A stretch of DNA of 64,000 nt from Isochrysis galbana (GCA_018136815.1 CM030943.1:3017003-3081002); one strand, 5' to 3'; counted from the stretch's first letter, positions 50,066-62,865 are shown. Program-made: numbers and translations. Notes: generated by a model from the sequence alone, not told the origin.

Positions 50066-53000
50066 ATGGCGGCGATGGTGGCGCCTCGTGGGCTGCTGCT
50101 GCAGCGTGTGTTGTGGAGGCGCAGCGGCGTTGCGGTTGGGCGTGGAGGGGGTCGCGGTCTGTGCGCGTGGAACCGGACGAAGCCGCACGTCAACATTGGC
50201 ACGATTGGGCACGTGGACCACGGAAAGACGACGCTGACTGCGGCGATCACAAAGGTGTGCTTTTTGAGGGGTGGGAGGAGGGCTTGGGAGGGCTTGGGAC
50301 GGCTGGAGGGAGGCTTATCAGTGGGCGCAGGGAGAGGGGGGGGGGTGACGGGGTGGTGAGCGGAGGGGAGCAAGAGGACGCTGAGTGTGGCGATCACAAG
50401 GGTGGTTTGGCAGGGCAGGAGGGCTTGGGAGGGCTGGAGGGAGACTGGGGGAGCTGGGCAGGCTTGGGGGGGGGGGGGGGGGGCTTGGCAGTGTGATGAG
50501 GGGGGGGGGGGGGGTTCTGTGGAGAGAGGGAGGAGGGGGAAGGATAGAGAGGAGAGGAGGATGGGGAAGGAACGGAGAGGGGGCGCACGTGGGGAGGGGG
50601 AGAGAAGGCTGGAAAAGAGGGGGATAGCGGGGAGTCGGAAAGGGGAGGAGGAAGGGAGGGGAGGGGGGTGGGCATTGGGAGAGGAAGGAGGCGGGGAGGG
50701 GAAGGAGCGAGAGGGCGGTGTGAGAAGGGAGGGGGCGCGCGGGGGGATGGGGAGTGCAGGAGGGGAGATGAGGCGGGGGGGGCGTGGACGATGGAGAGAG
50801 GAAGGAGGGGGGAGGGGGGCGGGTGGGAAGCAGGGGCGGAGAGAGAACGGAGGGGGGGAGCGGGGCGGGAGGGGAGGAGAGGAGCATGGGGAGGGAGGGG
50901 GGAGGGGGGGCGCGTGGGGAGGGGGAGAGAGGGCTGGAAAAGAGTGGCATAGCGGGAGTCGGAAAGGGGAGGAAATAAGGAGGGGGAAGGGGAAGGGGGG
51001 ATGGACATCGGGAGAAAGAAGGAGGCGGGGAGGGGACGGCGCGAGTGGGCAGGATGAGAAGAGAGGGGGCGCGTGGGGGGGGGACAGGAGGTGAGGAGAG
51101 CGGGAAACGATGAGAAGGGCTGCGAGAAGAGGGGTGGGGACCAGCGTGCGCAGCCGAGCTCGAGAGTAGCCAGCTCAGCGAGGCAGCGCCGGGGTCGGCG
51201 GGGCGAGTGTGTGACAAGCCCCTTGCACCGTCCTCCGCAGGTGCTTTCTGAGACGGAGGGGTGCTTCGCGAACTTCAAGGGTTACGCGGATATTGACAAG
51301 GCGCCCGAGGAGAAAGCACGCGGCATCACCATCAACTCGGTGCGCGCCCGCTCCCGCAGAGCGTGGCGCCTCGCTGCTAAGCCGCCTTGGACTCGCGGGC
51401 GAGGCCCCAACGGGTTTGCCTCACCGCCGCCGCGCAGACGCACGTCGAGTACGAGACCAAAAACCGCCACTACGCGCATGTCGACTGCCCGGGCCACGCC
51501 GACTACGTGAAAAACATGATCACTGGCGCCTCGTGCATGGATGGCGCCATCCTCGTGGTCTCTGCGCCCGACGGGCCCATGCCGCAAACGCGCGAGCACG
51601 TCCTGCTCGCAAAGCAGGTGCGACTTGCCGCAGCAGCACCCGTTTTGGGCGTGGCAAGCGGGGCCGCCGTTGTGCTCATCTCGCCCTCTCGTCCGCCATG
51701 TGCCCAGGTGGGCCTCCCCCGCATCGTCGTCTTCATGAACAAGTGCGACATGGCCGACGACGAGGAACTGCTAGAGCTCGTCGAAATGGAGGTACGCGCG
51801 ATTGTGCGACCCGCGCCGCGTTGGCGTCTTGCCTTGCTGACAGCCGGCGTGCAAACTGCGCAGGTCCGCGAGCTCCTGTCGCTGCATGACTTCCCTGGCG
51901 ACGACATCCCCTTTGTGCGCGGCTCTGCGCTCTGCGCCCTCGAGGTGCGCAACACCGCCGCCTGCCGCCCGCCGCACTCGCCGCCGCCAACCACCCGTTA
52001 CTGCGCGCTCAGGGCCGCGAGGACGCCATGGGCAAGGAGCGAATCTTGGAGTTGATGCAGCAGGTGACTCCCGCCCACCTCGCGCACGGAGCGCAGCCGC
52101 ATGCCAACCCCGTGCCTGACGCCCGGCCATGCCTGCCCCTGCCGCAGGTGGACGACTTCATCCCGACCCCAGTGCGCGACACTGACAAGCCCTTCCTGAT
52201 GCCGATTGAGGATACCTTCTCTATCGCCGGTCGGGGTACCGTGGTCACTGGCCGTATCGAGTCGGGGTACGGCCAAGCCGCCGCTGCCCACTTGCCGCAC
52301 CTCGTGATGTGAGGCTCACGCGTAGGGCCTCTAGCCGCTGCCCCCTTCTCCCCTGCTTTCCACCCACCTTGCCGCCCCGCTCGTGGCCTGTAGGCGCGTC
52401 AAGCCGGGAGAGGAGGTGGAGATCGTGGGACTGCGGAAGACGACCAAGACCACAGTCACCGGCGTCGAGATGTTCCACAAGCTGCTCGAGAGCGGCGAGG
52501 TGTGCAACCTGGCTGGGCGGTGCTGACTACGCCCGGTAGAGCGGCGCCGAGCTCTACTCACCTCCATTGCACACCTTCTCAGGCGGGCGACAATGTCGGC
52601 TGTCTGCTCCGTGGACTGAAGCGCGACGATGTGCAGCGCGGGCAGGTGCGCCTCCCCACGGCGCGCGTCGTCTGCACGCTAGGACTCAGCAACCCGTCCT
52701 TCCCTCTGCGGCGTTCGCAGGTGCTCTGCAAGCCGGGAACCGTCCAGCCAGTCACCAAGTTCGAGGCGTCTATCTACGCGCTCACCAAGGAAGAGGGCGG
52801 CCGCCACACGCCCTTCTTCACCAACTACCGCCCGCAGTTCTTCTTCCGCACAGCCGACGTCACAGGCTCCGTAAACCTGCCCGAGACGCGCCAAATGGTG
52901 ATGCCCGGCGACAACGCGGAGGTCGAGTGCACCCTCATTTCACCCATGGCCGTGCAGGTAGCACCGCGGCCTCAATCGCCTCGGTGTAGGCCGTGGAACC

Positions 53001-53112
53001 GAATTCACCTCCCCACCCATCCGCATGGCCCGAACAGGAAGGCATGCGCTTCGCATTCCGTGAAGGCGGCAAGACCGTCGGCGCCGGCGTCGTCTCGAAG
53101 ATTCTCGAGTGA
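50066..53112 (+). CDS. tufM: Elongation factor Tu, mitochondrial
   Basis: EF-Tu delivers aminoacyl-tRNA to the ribosome as a GTPase. Eleven exons: 50066-50254, 51241-51339, 51438-51617, 51708-51791, 51864-51944, 52013-52063, 52148-52266, 52394-52499, 52583-52645, 52721-52957, 53038-53112; every junction keeps phase, giving 427 residues. Residues 1-35 are an Arg/Ala/Gly-rich presequence ([20 protein letters not shown]). All GTP-binding motifs are present: [23 protein letters not shown] and the SAL motif. Domains 2 and 3 follow ([60 protein letters not shown]), ending [11 protein letters not shown]. The presequence and the EF-Tu type (not plastid tufA, which is plastid-encoded in most algae) point to mitochondria. 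Intron 1 is about 990 bp of G/GA-rich DNA; the others are 70-130 bp. Confidence 0.95.
50255..51240. repeat. G/GA-rich intron 1 of tufM
   Basis: Nearly purine-only plus strand with G runs at about 50468-50483 and 50501-50513. Blocks such as GGGGAGGGGGAGAGA(A/G)GGC and TGGAAAAGAG recur at about 50590 and 50920, so parts are duplicated. Donor GTGTGC, acceptor CTCCGCAG. Confidence 0.8.
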
Positions 53113-53758
53113 GCGGTGCTTCTCAGCTCCCCGCCCATCCCCACTGGTCACACACGCAAACCGCTTTGACCTGCGGTCTTGAAACACAGCTGCCATCGCC
53201 GAGGTGGCATTGTCATGCAGCCGTGGGCACCGCACACGTAGTACGCACGTGTGTGCGCGGCCGTTGAGGCCACGAGGATGACGAGGGCTGCCCTCGGGCC
53301 AGCGGACATGCCTCCTCGTGGCGAGGTGGATGAGCGAGCGGAGCGCTTAGGCATTGCACTGCTCGTCGATCGGCTGAATCGATCAGCCGCTCGCGAAGGC
53401 TACAGGGATGCTCTTCAGATTCTTGAGTTTTAAAGGGGCTGCTCTCTGTTCCGGCGGTGCCACTATTCTGTTCTCCCACTCACTCGCCTTTCCTCGATCG
53501 TATTGGTGCACAATACTATCTCACGAATGCCCCGGAGATGCTTGAATGAACGCGAGTAGGGCTAGTGCGTAGCGGATGCTTGATAGAATTTCTCTTACTG
53601 CTAGTTTGGCTCCATTCTCCTCTGCACTTCGGATATCTAAGCGCTATTAGGCCACAGAGAGGGGGTATTAACGAGGCGGCCGAGTGAGCAGTGAGCGAAA
53701 ACAAAACACAAAACTTTGTCGTTGTTACAGTCATTCGTTGCACATTAGCAAGCACATC
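53113..53758. other. 3' flank of tufM, no supportable gene
   Basis: No frame with a recognisable domain. The only longer frames are short and alanine/arginine-rich. Confidence 0.4.
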
Positions 53759-53830
53759 TGAGTGTTAGTACCACTACGAGACTAATCTTATGATTGGTCG
53801 CCATAGAGGGGGGCTTCGCGCCCCCCACTC
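53759..53830 (+). repeat. LINE 5' leader-like motif
   Basis: GAGTGTTAGTACCACTACGA, then CTAATCTTATGATTGG, GTCGCCATAG and a G-run/C-run hairpin. It matches the arrangement of the 9393 and 40236 LINE 5' ends, but ATA replaces ATG and no ORF1 follows. Confidence 0.5.
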
Positions 53831-54304
53831 TCTCGAACCCCCTCATGGGGGGCGAGAACCATCCATCCCCATTGCGCTGCCTCTTGACTTGGCGTACAGG
53901 TTGGAGTTGGCAGAAATATCCGGATATATCTACTAAATATTTGGGCTGATTTTGGCAGAACCGCGGGCACAAAACCACTCTATGAGCGCGCCTTCCTCCT
54001 CGGTGCCACAAAGCAGCCGAGACCAGGGACCACCTCGCGCAAACCTGTCCTCCACCAACCATCTTAACACCGACCGTGATGTACTAGCGTGCATGCAAAT
54101 GCTTCTGGCTGGATTTCGAGGGATGTGTCATGGCACCAGGCCAAAGTGGTTGTGTTCGGGTGTCGGGAGGAGGGCGCGCTTTTACAGTGGTTTTGGTGCC
54201 CGCATAGCGTTTGCGTACATAGCGTTATCGGAAGTAATGAAGAACGTCATCAATATAGACCCGCCACAACCCATTGGTTTTCGCTTTCGTACATAACGAT
54301 AACG

Positions 54305-55249
54305 ACACGACAACTAAGTTTATACTTAGACGCGATGGAGCGCGCCGCCGCGACTCCCCTCTCCTTCGGGCCCCCCGCCGAGGGCGCCCCACCAGCGACC
54401 ATGGAGCAGCCGCTATCGAAGCGGCCGCGTCCGCCCACCGAGGCCGAGCAGGTGCGTGCGACTCCGGTCGCGCCACACGGCCCGTGGCCCCGGCCACACC
54501 ACCCATGGCAGCCATGCTGGCCTCCCCCATGGGGGACAGCAGGCTGCTGGAAGCATCCCATCAATGCCAGGCTCATGCAGCCACCCTTCCATTGGGCATG
54601 CCTTATGGCAGAGGCCCCTCTCGCCCTGGCAAGGGTCGCGCTGCTCCGGCAGCGCGGCCCGAGGCCGGGTGGCCCTTATGGGCACATCATCCACTCCACT
54701 TCAACGCACAACACACTCTCCAGAAGCACCCCCTCACACTCAGCACGCAACACACATGAGACACAAAGGTACGACCCCCCTGGGAGAGACCAGCGCCGAA
54801 TGACACCGCCTACTGCCCGCGCCCGCACGACACTGAGTACGGACACCCCCGACCCCGCCTCACAGGGACAAGACTCCGACGAAGACAACATCATCGGCCC
54901 TAATGTGGGTGCGGACGCACGAACGGGCCACGGGGGGCAAAACAAACGAAGCCAAATTTCAAGGAATCCGAATGGGCTCGCAAAGGCTACGCAAGCAGCC
55001 GTGGGACATGCGTAAATACAACTGGATAGAGAACGATCAATACCTCACCATACTAGGCGTCCCGCTAGGAGCCCCGGAAGCCCTCAAGCCCTTCTGGAAG
55101 AAACTCGCAGACAAAGTAGACAACAAAGCAGCCAGATTGGCGCCGATTACGCGACACATGACCATATTCGGTAGGACCAACATAGCGAACTTTATAATAT
55201 ACGGCACACCTCCAGATGACAACGAAAGGTGCTTGCAGGGATGGGGATA
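54305..55249 (+). mobile_element. LINE derivative 3: ORF1 start fused to RT thumb
   Basis: The leader CTAAGTTTATACTTAG precedes ATG at 54335. ORF1 begins MERAAATPLSFGPPAEGAPP with LSKRPRPPTEAEQVRAT and HWACLMAEAPLALARVALL and runs open to 55015. From about 54936 a second frame reads GGKTNEAKFQGIRMGSQRLR, then NDQYLTILGVPLGAPEALKP and RHMTIFGRTNIANFIIYG, the strand after YxDD and the thumb of a LINE reverse transcriptase. ORF1 core, endonuclease and catalytic RT are absent. Confidence 0.7.
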
Positions 55250-55289
55250 ATTGAACGCTTTTTTTTGGTCCTGGCGGAGCATATATAGA

Positions 55290-55972
55290 GACGGAGAGAG
55301 AGAGCGAGCGAGAGAGAGAGACTCCGCAGTGACGGCCGGAGCGTGTCTCCCTTGTACTTTATCACAGAGTGCCGTCATCTGCCAACACAATCCATCGGTC
55401 CTTGCCGCTTACCAATAGAATCGTCTTTACCGGCTTACCCATAGAATCGTCTTTACCGATAACTTTGTTTGCCAGATTCCTCTTCATCAAGTCATCAGCC
55501 TCCTTCATCATGTGCACCACCTTCCACCTTCCAGACTCTTCTTCACATAATCATCTGCAGTTTATGCAAATCGAGTTCTAGAGTTCTCGAGTCATTTGTA
55601 CATCGACTTCTAGACCTCGCCTTCGCCTTCATCTTGGGGATCTCAGCTCACTCTAGATCGACTTAGTGCATCTAAGGAATCTCACCTTCATCAACACTCA
55701 CGACGCTTCATCGGCTCATACTAAGACAATACCCGCCGATTCCAGATACCAAACTCAACCTATTTGCGAGGCGCCTGGGAGGAAGAAAGGTGGGGAAACT
55801 TCCTTTCTCTTTCGAGAGAAAGAGAGAGGGCGCTCCACAACCCACGATCCCATGCATCCAAGCGAAGCTTTTGACCGAGAATGAGAGAAAGCAGAGAATT
55901 ATAACGATAAATACCGAACGAGAAAGAGAAGAGCGAAGCCTAACGAGTGTCGATTCGCGAATGCGACACTAG
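55290..55972. repeat. LTR-type sequence, copy 2
   Basis: GCATATATAGAGACGGAGAG (a TATA-like word) and GACTCCGCAGTGACGGCCGG are shared with about 47500-47565. From 55745 to 55970 it matches 40490-40746: CGAGGCGCCTGGGAGGAAGA, CTTTCGAGAGAAAGAGAGAG, AAGCGAAGCTTTTGACCGAG, GTGTCGATTCGCGAATGCGA and CAC. Probably a solo or recombined LTR. Confidence 0.65.
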
Positions 55973-56838
55973 GGCCTAGCGGGGTGATGCATTGATTGAC
56001 CTCTGTCCGCAGGATTAAAGCCCCCCCAGCCCCCCACCCCCACCTGGCCCGTCGTAGTGCACGTGGGCCCACCCCCCCGAAACGGAAGACAAAGGAAGGA
56101 AGGGGGTAGCGGAGAGGGAGTGAGACTGGCTCGGGGTATAGGCGGTGGCGTGAGTCAGCACCGCAAGGCAGTACGCAGTCCTGTGAGCGCGATGAGATTC
56201 CCGTAACGGTACTAGTACTAGCTTGGACCTTCAAGAGACTTTATTAAAATTACAATTACGTTGCACGAGGCGGGGAAGATTCAATGGCTCACAACACATG
56301 CCGACGTTAGATGTTAGATGGAATGTAGACTACGACGAATTTGTAACACAAGACAACGTAAGGCCAAATAAAACACAAAAGGGCGAAGTGCACAACAACA
56401 AGGCGGCACACTGCTAATAGTGTTCAAGTCCGTGATAGCTTCCTTTTGCAGCGAACTAGCCACCGACGTCGCACGCAAGCAAGTGCAATTGGCATCTGAC
56501 GCACATGTCAAAGCGGGAAGGACAACGCGGCAGAGGCGGGCAGTCGGTACGTACTGGCGTAGCCACGCATTGCGACGACGGGCTCCGACGGCAGGCCTGA
56601 GGCGAGCGAAAGCGCCATGATGGCGTGCTTACTGCGGCTCGCCCAAACGCATGCTGCACGCCCGCAGGGCAGCAAGAGCACTCACGTGTTGTCCCCGCGT
56701 AGTAGATCTGCCCTGAGATTGCGGCAACGGTTGCGCGCACCCACGTTTGCCACTGCCGCATCACAAGCGAGCTCTGCATGCGTCCCTCCCGGCAGCCAGT
56801 TGTAGTGCCGCTGAGCCATCCAGCTTGATGCGGCAAAA
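55973..56838. other. Repeat E copy and 3' flank of the villin-PH gene
   Basis: 56050-56110 is a repeat E copy (GTAGTGCACGTGGGCCCACC, CCGAAACGGAAGACAAAGGA). The remainder lacks a supportable gene and is downstream of the minus-strand stop at 56839. Confidence 0.5.
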
Positions 56839-59800
56839 TCATGCCGCCTTGCTTTGGAGTTGCAGCGCTCGCTGGAACGCCGCCATCCAGGCGGCAAGCG
56901 CCTTACCGGATTGCTGCATCATTGCCGACGACTCTAGCTGCGGCTCCGGCTCTCTATCATCTTGTCGATCGACGCGGAAAAGAAGAGTTCGATCGTGCGT
57001 TGAAACCTGGATTGGGAGGCGCCCCATGAATATTGGCAGAGATCATCCTTGGCAGGCGTGGGCGCTGCAGGCACCTCGAAGTGGAAGTCCGACTGCACAG
57101 ACCGGACGGAGACACCAGTGATGTCGAAGATACTCTCCGCCTTCTCGTGTGGCTCGGCACTCTTGAAAAGGTAGAAGCGGTTCACGTGCACGACACCCCT
57201 GCATGGCCGACCGGTGAACTAAGCATTTGCGCGCCCGCTTACGCCGCTCCACTCCGCCTGTGTTGGGCTATGCAAAGGATTCCTTACTACAGCGTGCATG
57301 GGGGCGCTCACCATCGACGCTTCCACAACTTGAGCAGGTCGCCCTCTCGAAGAAGCCAGCCAGCATGAAGCGCATCCTCCGCCCTCAGGTCATCGACTGC
57401 CACAAATTGTGCAAGTGGCACAATGTTGCTGCCGAGGGCTAGCGTCTGCCTCACTGGAATCCTTTTGATGAGATCTCCTTCGTCGTGCAATTCCTATGGT
57501 GGAAAAATGTAGCACTGGCGATGAAGCCCCTCACCGCGCGCGGGGGGACGCCACCTGCTCTGCTACAGACCTGCAGTCCGAATCGCGACTTGCATGAAAC
57601 TAGCTTTTCGTCGAGGAAGACGAAGGGCAAGTCACCACGATGGCATGCATGCTTCAGCCCGTTGTCGTCGAGTAATCTTTTTAGCCAGCCGAGCCTCGTC
57701 GGTTGGGTCGACAAGTCCACCTGCACGGCGCGGAGCTGGAGTGGCCGCGCGTGCCCACGAAGAGAGGCAGCATCGGCCCGAGCGCCGCGGTGAGCATTAT
57801 TCTGTGGGAGATGCGCACCTCTTGAAACCGTGCCCCAAGATAGCCAAGGAGGGCACATGCTCGCCGAGACCGCGCGCGCGTGCCGCGGATGATGTTGCAC
57901 CTGAATCGCACCACGGGCGGGAGTGATGAGGATGGCGTGCGCGCCTAGCGCGTCTAGACAGACGGGTGGGGTGACGGGGGGGGGGGGGGGGGGGGGAACG
58001 GGACGGGCCCGGGCACGTACGAGGACGTGAAGACGACCATCCGACGTAGCACGGAGCGATCAACTTGAAGAAGTGGGCCAGCCGACGGGCTCGCGATGGT
58101 CGGCCAGACGTGTTCGCGCAAGACGGTACCTATCAAACCTATCGCGCAAGAAGAGCCGCGGGAAAGTTAGGCGGCCAACTGCCTGCATCGAGCGCACCCG
58201 CCATCTCCACGAACCATGACAAATCGGCCTACCTGCTTCTCTAAAGGCGGCGTCGCGCCGTTGCGCCAGCGCGTCGACTGAATACGGCATGTCCATCCAA
58301 CCATGGAAGACGCGGCGAAACTCGTCGGGTTCCGCGCCAGGCAAGACGTGACTGCGCATTCGGGATCGGACCTCAGCGAATGATCTCGCTAGTATGGAAG
58401 GCGTAGTGGCCGCGCCACACCTGACTTGCAACGCCGGCTTCAAGCGCTTGGCGTACCTACAGTGTCCAGGGCGCGGTGGTGAGAGGGTCGGGCGGCGTAC
58501 GGTCGGTGCACTCGGGGGACATATCGCTTGGGGCGAAAAGGACCGCACCGGTACGCCAGATTCATGGCGAGCGCCTCGTCCTCCTCGAAGGCATTGGTGC
58601 CCACCCAGACAAACATGCACACGCTAGCGTCGATGATGCAAACCTGCAGCGTCGTGCGCAGCTACTCAGTTGGGGTTCCGAAGAGCACGGGCGCCATGGA
58701 GGCGTTGCCGGTGGGTAGGGACGTTTTACAACTCACCACATCCGCCCGCAGCATCGACTGAAGCGGACTGCCGCCACGTCGCCGCATGCGCACTACGCGA
58801 TGAGCACCGCGCCCTCGAGCGTAGATGCGCCAACTCGTGGGCTCTCGCCCCGCCTGAGAAGACGCTTCGTCGGGTCAGGAGGCGGGCCATCGCTTGGGTG
58901 CACCAGGATGAGGCTGCAGACCTGCGCACGCCTCCATTCGGCGGCTCGTAATCTAGCGTCATTGAGCGCGAGCGTGGGTGAGCCGGCCATGCTCGCGGTC
59001 CGAAAGGTGTCCCAGAACGCTTGTGGCTCGAGCCCTTCGGCTACCTGCGGCGGCGCCACATGTCGGTCGATGAGTGCCTGATGCCGATGTTTATGCGCAG
59101 GCAAGCCTAGGTCTCACCTTGGTGAGAGGCAGCGAGAGCGCGCGAGTAAATCGTTGTGCGATACTCGTTGAGGCCACCTGGAACATCGCATGGTAGTACG
59201 GGCGCATGAGCGGGGGTCACAGCCGACGATCCATCGGCGGGGCGGTGACCGCGCACCTGAAGCAACGCCGAGCTCTGCTGGCCCATCCACATGAAGACGG
59301 CGCCGGCTCGCCGATTGACGCTCAGAAAGACATCGTTTGAGTTGAGGGATTCGGGCGTGAGTGCCACCTGAGGACGTTGTGACCGGTGTAGGGCCGCGTG
59401 CGACCCTATGCTGCGACGTCGGAGAAGCGCACCTCTCGCGCGGACATCGCCAGAAGCGAGCGGCCATATCGCTTCACGTGAATCAAGCCGGCCTCGAGCG
59501 ACTGAAGCGACGTGAACGTCGGCTCGTCCTCCCCAGCTATGTCGTTGCTCTGCCTGTGGGCGCGCATCGGTGATGAGCCGCGGAGGGCGTGTGCAAGTGG
59601 CGGCGTGGCGCCGCACCCTCCAGACGACCGCCTCGACCCGTTGGCACGGGTGAGTGGGTGCTGCCCAACCAGAACAATCATGCCCTCCATCAGGTCGATG
59701 AAGGCGGGCGACTCCTCGTACTGCATGAACGTCTCCGGGATGGATAGCTGCGGCGGTGGCGTGGGGGGTGGGTCGGCGTGCGTTGCCTCCCCTTGGCACC

Positions 59801-62506
59801 ACCGGTTGGATGGTAGCAAGGGCACCGAGCGGTGGGGCGTGATGCCGGGGCGCAGCGGCTAGCAGGGCGCGACGCACAGACGGGACGGACGCCAACATCT
59901 CAGCCAGCTGGAAGCGCCACTTGAGGACCTCGAAGCCAGACACGTCGCGCCCCTGCCAGAAAAAGAGCATCGACCGTGGCTGCCCGCCGACGGAGAAGGA
60001 GTATACCACCTGCACGAACGCCGGCCCGCGCGTCGGTGCGGCGGGTACAGCGCGTGGGCCGGCGCGCGGGCTGGCGCGGACCATGTAAAAGTTTCCGGAC
60101 CAGAAGACCCCGCGCTCCGTGTCCGGTAACGGGTGCTGCCCATCTGAGCTAACGAGCCAGACGTTGAGCATCTCGGACTCTGGGTCGACCTGTGTGCGCG
60201 AAGGCCACACGGCAGCGTCGGAGGGTACGCAGCACCGCATGCGGGCCCGCTGCGCGGGGACGGCCGCCCACCTGATCCTTGGGCACCAGCGGCATGTCGC
60301 ATCCGCCAGCCCAGGGGGCCCAAGCCGGATCGCCCTGCGCCTCGGCAAGCATGAGCGCGACCTCGGAGTCCATGGAAAGATGTGCCTGTGTCGGGGGGTG
60401 TCCGAGCGCTCGGAGGCTGCGCTGCCTGACTACGCCTCGCGTACCGGCCCGGGCCGCACCCACCTCGGACACCGATGAGGACGGGTACGGGCGGGCGAAG
60501 GTGATAGACGCGTGCAAGTTGGACTCGATCGCCCAATGCCAGCGGACAAAGTAGCTCCTGAAAATGGTGCTCTCCGAGCCCTCGCTCTCGCGGTGGATGG
60601 CCACGCCATCGCGCGCGCTCGAGACGTGGGTGGCCAGAGTGAGCGCCGCCCACCTCGCGTAGCCAGAGGAGGCTCGTCCCGCCCATACGAAAAGGTTGGC
60701 GTCGCAGTCGAGCACCAGCGCGCGCGTGCTGGCCAAAAGCGTCGAGCACAGCGGCTCTCGCCTCGCCTCGGCGCGCCAGACACGCAGCTCCGGCGGACAC
60801 ACGAGCCGGCCGCGCTCTCTGCGCAGGCAGGCAGGGTGCGTCTCGATGCGGTAGACGCAGAGGAGCTCGGAGCGGATGGGAGCGCCCGGCCGGCACGACG
60901 CCATGTGGCGGAGGAAGCGTGTGTAGGCCGACGGGGCGTCGGAGTCGGCCGGCGCGTCGGCCGGCGGCGGTTCCGGCTCGAAGCGCTCGTGCGCGGAGAG
61001 CACGTGCACCGCGGCGAGGCCCTGCCGGTCGTTGGAGCGGATGGCGTGCGAGAGCAGCATGGCATACGCCTTGTCTCTCAGCGAGGCCGTGTACCCGTGC
61101 CACTGGAAGATTTCGGAGCCTCCGCCCGATGCCGGCGCGTCGAGGACGTAGCACGTGCACTCGTCGAGTTCCTTCTCAGAGATCGACAGCTGCGTGAGCG
61201 GACCGAGGCAGCCCGGACGGCCTCCGCTCACGCAGAAGAGGCGGGCGGCGGCGGGCGGCGCAGAGCGTCTGCGCCAGCAGCTGGCCACCTCGCCACCCTC
61301 GGCGTAGGCCAGCCCGTCGAAGAGCCCGCGGAACGCCTCCGACTCGGAGCCCTCGCACTCGCGCAGCTGGCTGCACCGGTGGCCTATCTCGGCCTCGACC
61401 GCGCAGCTCAGCTGCACCGAGAGCGCGGCGGCCGCGCCCGCCTGGTCGGCACCGCAGCGGCTGCCGATCCAGAAGTGCACGCGCCAAGGCAGCGTATGCG
61501 GCACGCCGCCGTCCGGCTCCGCCTCCTCCTCGGCCGAAGGGGCGCGCGACCGCGCAGCATGGGGCGAGGCCGAAGCGCCGGACGGCACGAGCAGCACGTA
61601 CGCGGCGCTTCGTAGCAGTCGCGCGGTACCGCTCGCCACCTGCGGGACGAGGTCGAAGTTGACGACGCGCCACAGCGCGTACGGGCCCGCGCCGAGCGCG
61701 CCCTCCACATCCTCGAGCGCCGACGCCTGGCCCTCATCGACGGAGAAGGCGCAAGCCGAGTGCGAGATGTAGTCCCGCCAGCTCAAGCCCCTCAGCCGCA
61801 CCGCGTCCGCCGGCGGCGCGTGGGGGTCGAGCTGCCTCTCCGCGCGCAGCGCGGGCGATCCGCCGCGCGCCGCCCCGCCCCTTCCGCCCTCGCCCTGCTC
61901 GAGGGGCTGGGCGTGCGAGGAGGAGGAGGCCGTACGCGAGGGCGAGGAGGAGCACCCCTCCGGCGCGTCCGCTCCAACGCCTCGCCGGCTGGCCACTCGG
62001 TCGATCTGCGCGTGGTGTGTGTGGTGAGGTGGGAGAAGACCCTTCCCAAGCCCCTCGTCGCTCGTGCGCTCTGGCAGCTGGAGCGGTAGCCCGTTTGTGA
62101 GAGCATCGAGGAGGAGAAGAAAAGAATCGAAAGAGTGATATCTCCTGCACCACGCTCCGACGAGGGCTTGGAGGTAGTGTCGCAGTTGCTCACACATGTG
62201 CGCGACATAGTTGGGCTGCCTGCTCCCCATCCACCTCGCTCGTGGAAGCCAGGGAAGAGAAAGAGACGAAGTTCTCTCGAGAAACGAGTGGAGAGAGGAC
62301 AGAGTTGACAAGCGGAGCTCGTAGTAGGTATTCTGCGACGGATAGGCGCCCAGGTGAGAGGTAAGCCGCACAAGGTAGACCAGGTGATCGTACGACACCC
62401 CTACACACCGCCGAGATTCGGCACGGGGCACATCGACAGAGAGGAACGAGGAGCGGCTAGAGGAGGGAGGGGCGCGCCGAGAGACGATCATTGCGTCGCG
62501 GAGCAC
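56839..62506 (-). CDS. Six-domain gelsolin/villin-like protein with C-terminal PH domain
   Basis: Gelsolin/villin proteins sever, cap or bundle actin. The large first exon (to 60272) carries domains 1-3: ALWRVVNFDLVPQV and VHFWIGSRCGADQAGAAAAL; ARLFCVSGGRPGC and CYVLDAPASGGGSEIFQWHG; SELLCVYRIETHP and ALVLDCDANLFVWAG. Further exons 60189-60082, 60009-~59890, 59747-~59648, 59553-59433, 59367-59257, 59177-59118, 59044-58922 and 58643-58549 give domains 4-6: GVFWSGNFYM, SMLFFWQGRDVSGFEV, SLNSNDVFLSVNRRAGAVFM, AEGLEPQAFWDTF, CIIDASVCMFVWVGTNAFEE. After GAEPDEFRRVFHGW the frame appears to continue by splicing into exons 57953-57901, 57720-57571, 57493-57312, 57198-57075 and 57006-56839, which encode a PH domain: AGWLLREGDLLKLWKRRW, VVHVNRFYLFKS, ALAAWMAAFQRALQL. 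The start codon is uncertain (an acceptor-like site near 62010 suggests the upstream part may be intron), and one junction near 57954-58030 lacks a clean phase-matched GT-AG pair. Confidence 0.75.
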
Positions 62507-62865
62507 CTTCGTGAAGCTTATTTAAACCACCAGGATATGTGATACATGGTTGTGAGAAATGTTTGATACGAACGCGTCTGTCTCCGTTGGGTTTTTCCCA
62601 TGAACAAGGCTCGAGGAGAGAATAGTGGGACGGGGAGAGGAGTGCTGAGAGGCGTCGTTCGTCGAGGCCGACGGGGTCCGTTTATGAGAATACACAGAGC
62701 TCTTTAGAGAAATATATACCGTGCGAAGGGCGAGGGCGGCGGCTGCGAGGCACCGCTCGTCGCCGGACGGAGAGAGAGAGAGCCGCAGGGTATAAAAGTA
62801 TAAAAAGGTACAGTCGCGGATAAAAATAATCAAGTCGCGGATAAAAATAATCAAACAACTGAGCG
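62507..62865. other. 5' flank of the villin-PH gene, no supportable gene
   Basis: No domain-bearing frame. Short AT-rich words (ATAAAAATAATCAA) are repeated at about 62818 and 62839 just before the repeat block. Confidence 0.4.

Noticed and set aside
53213-53479. Short minus-strand frame after tufM as a gene
   Set aside because: No domain, no splice context, alanine/arginine-rich composition.
59859-61615. Frames of 433 and 367 codons overlapping the gelsolin exon
   Set aside because: Shadow frames of GC-rich coding DNA; the 785-codon frame carries the gelsolin motifs.
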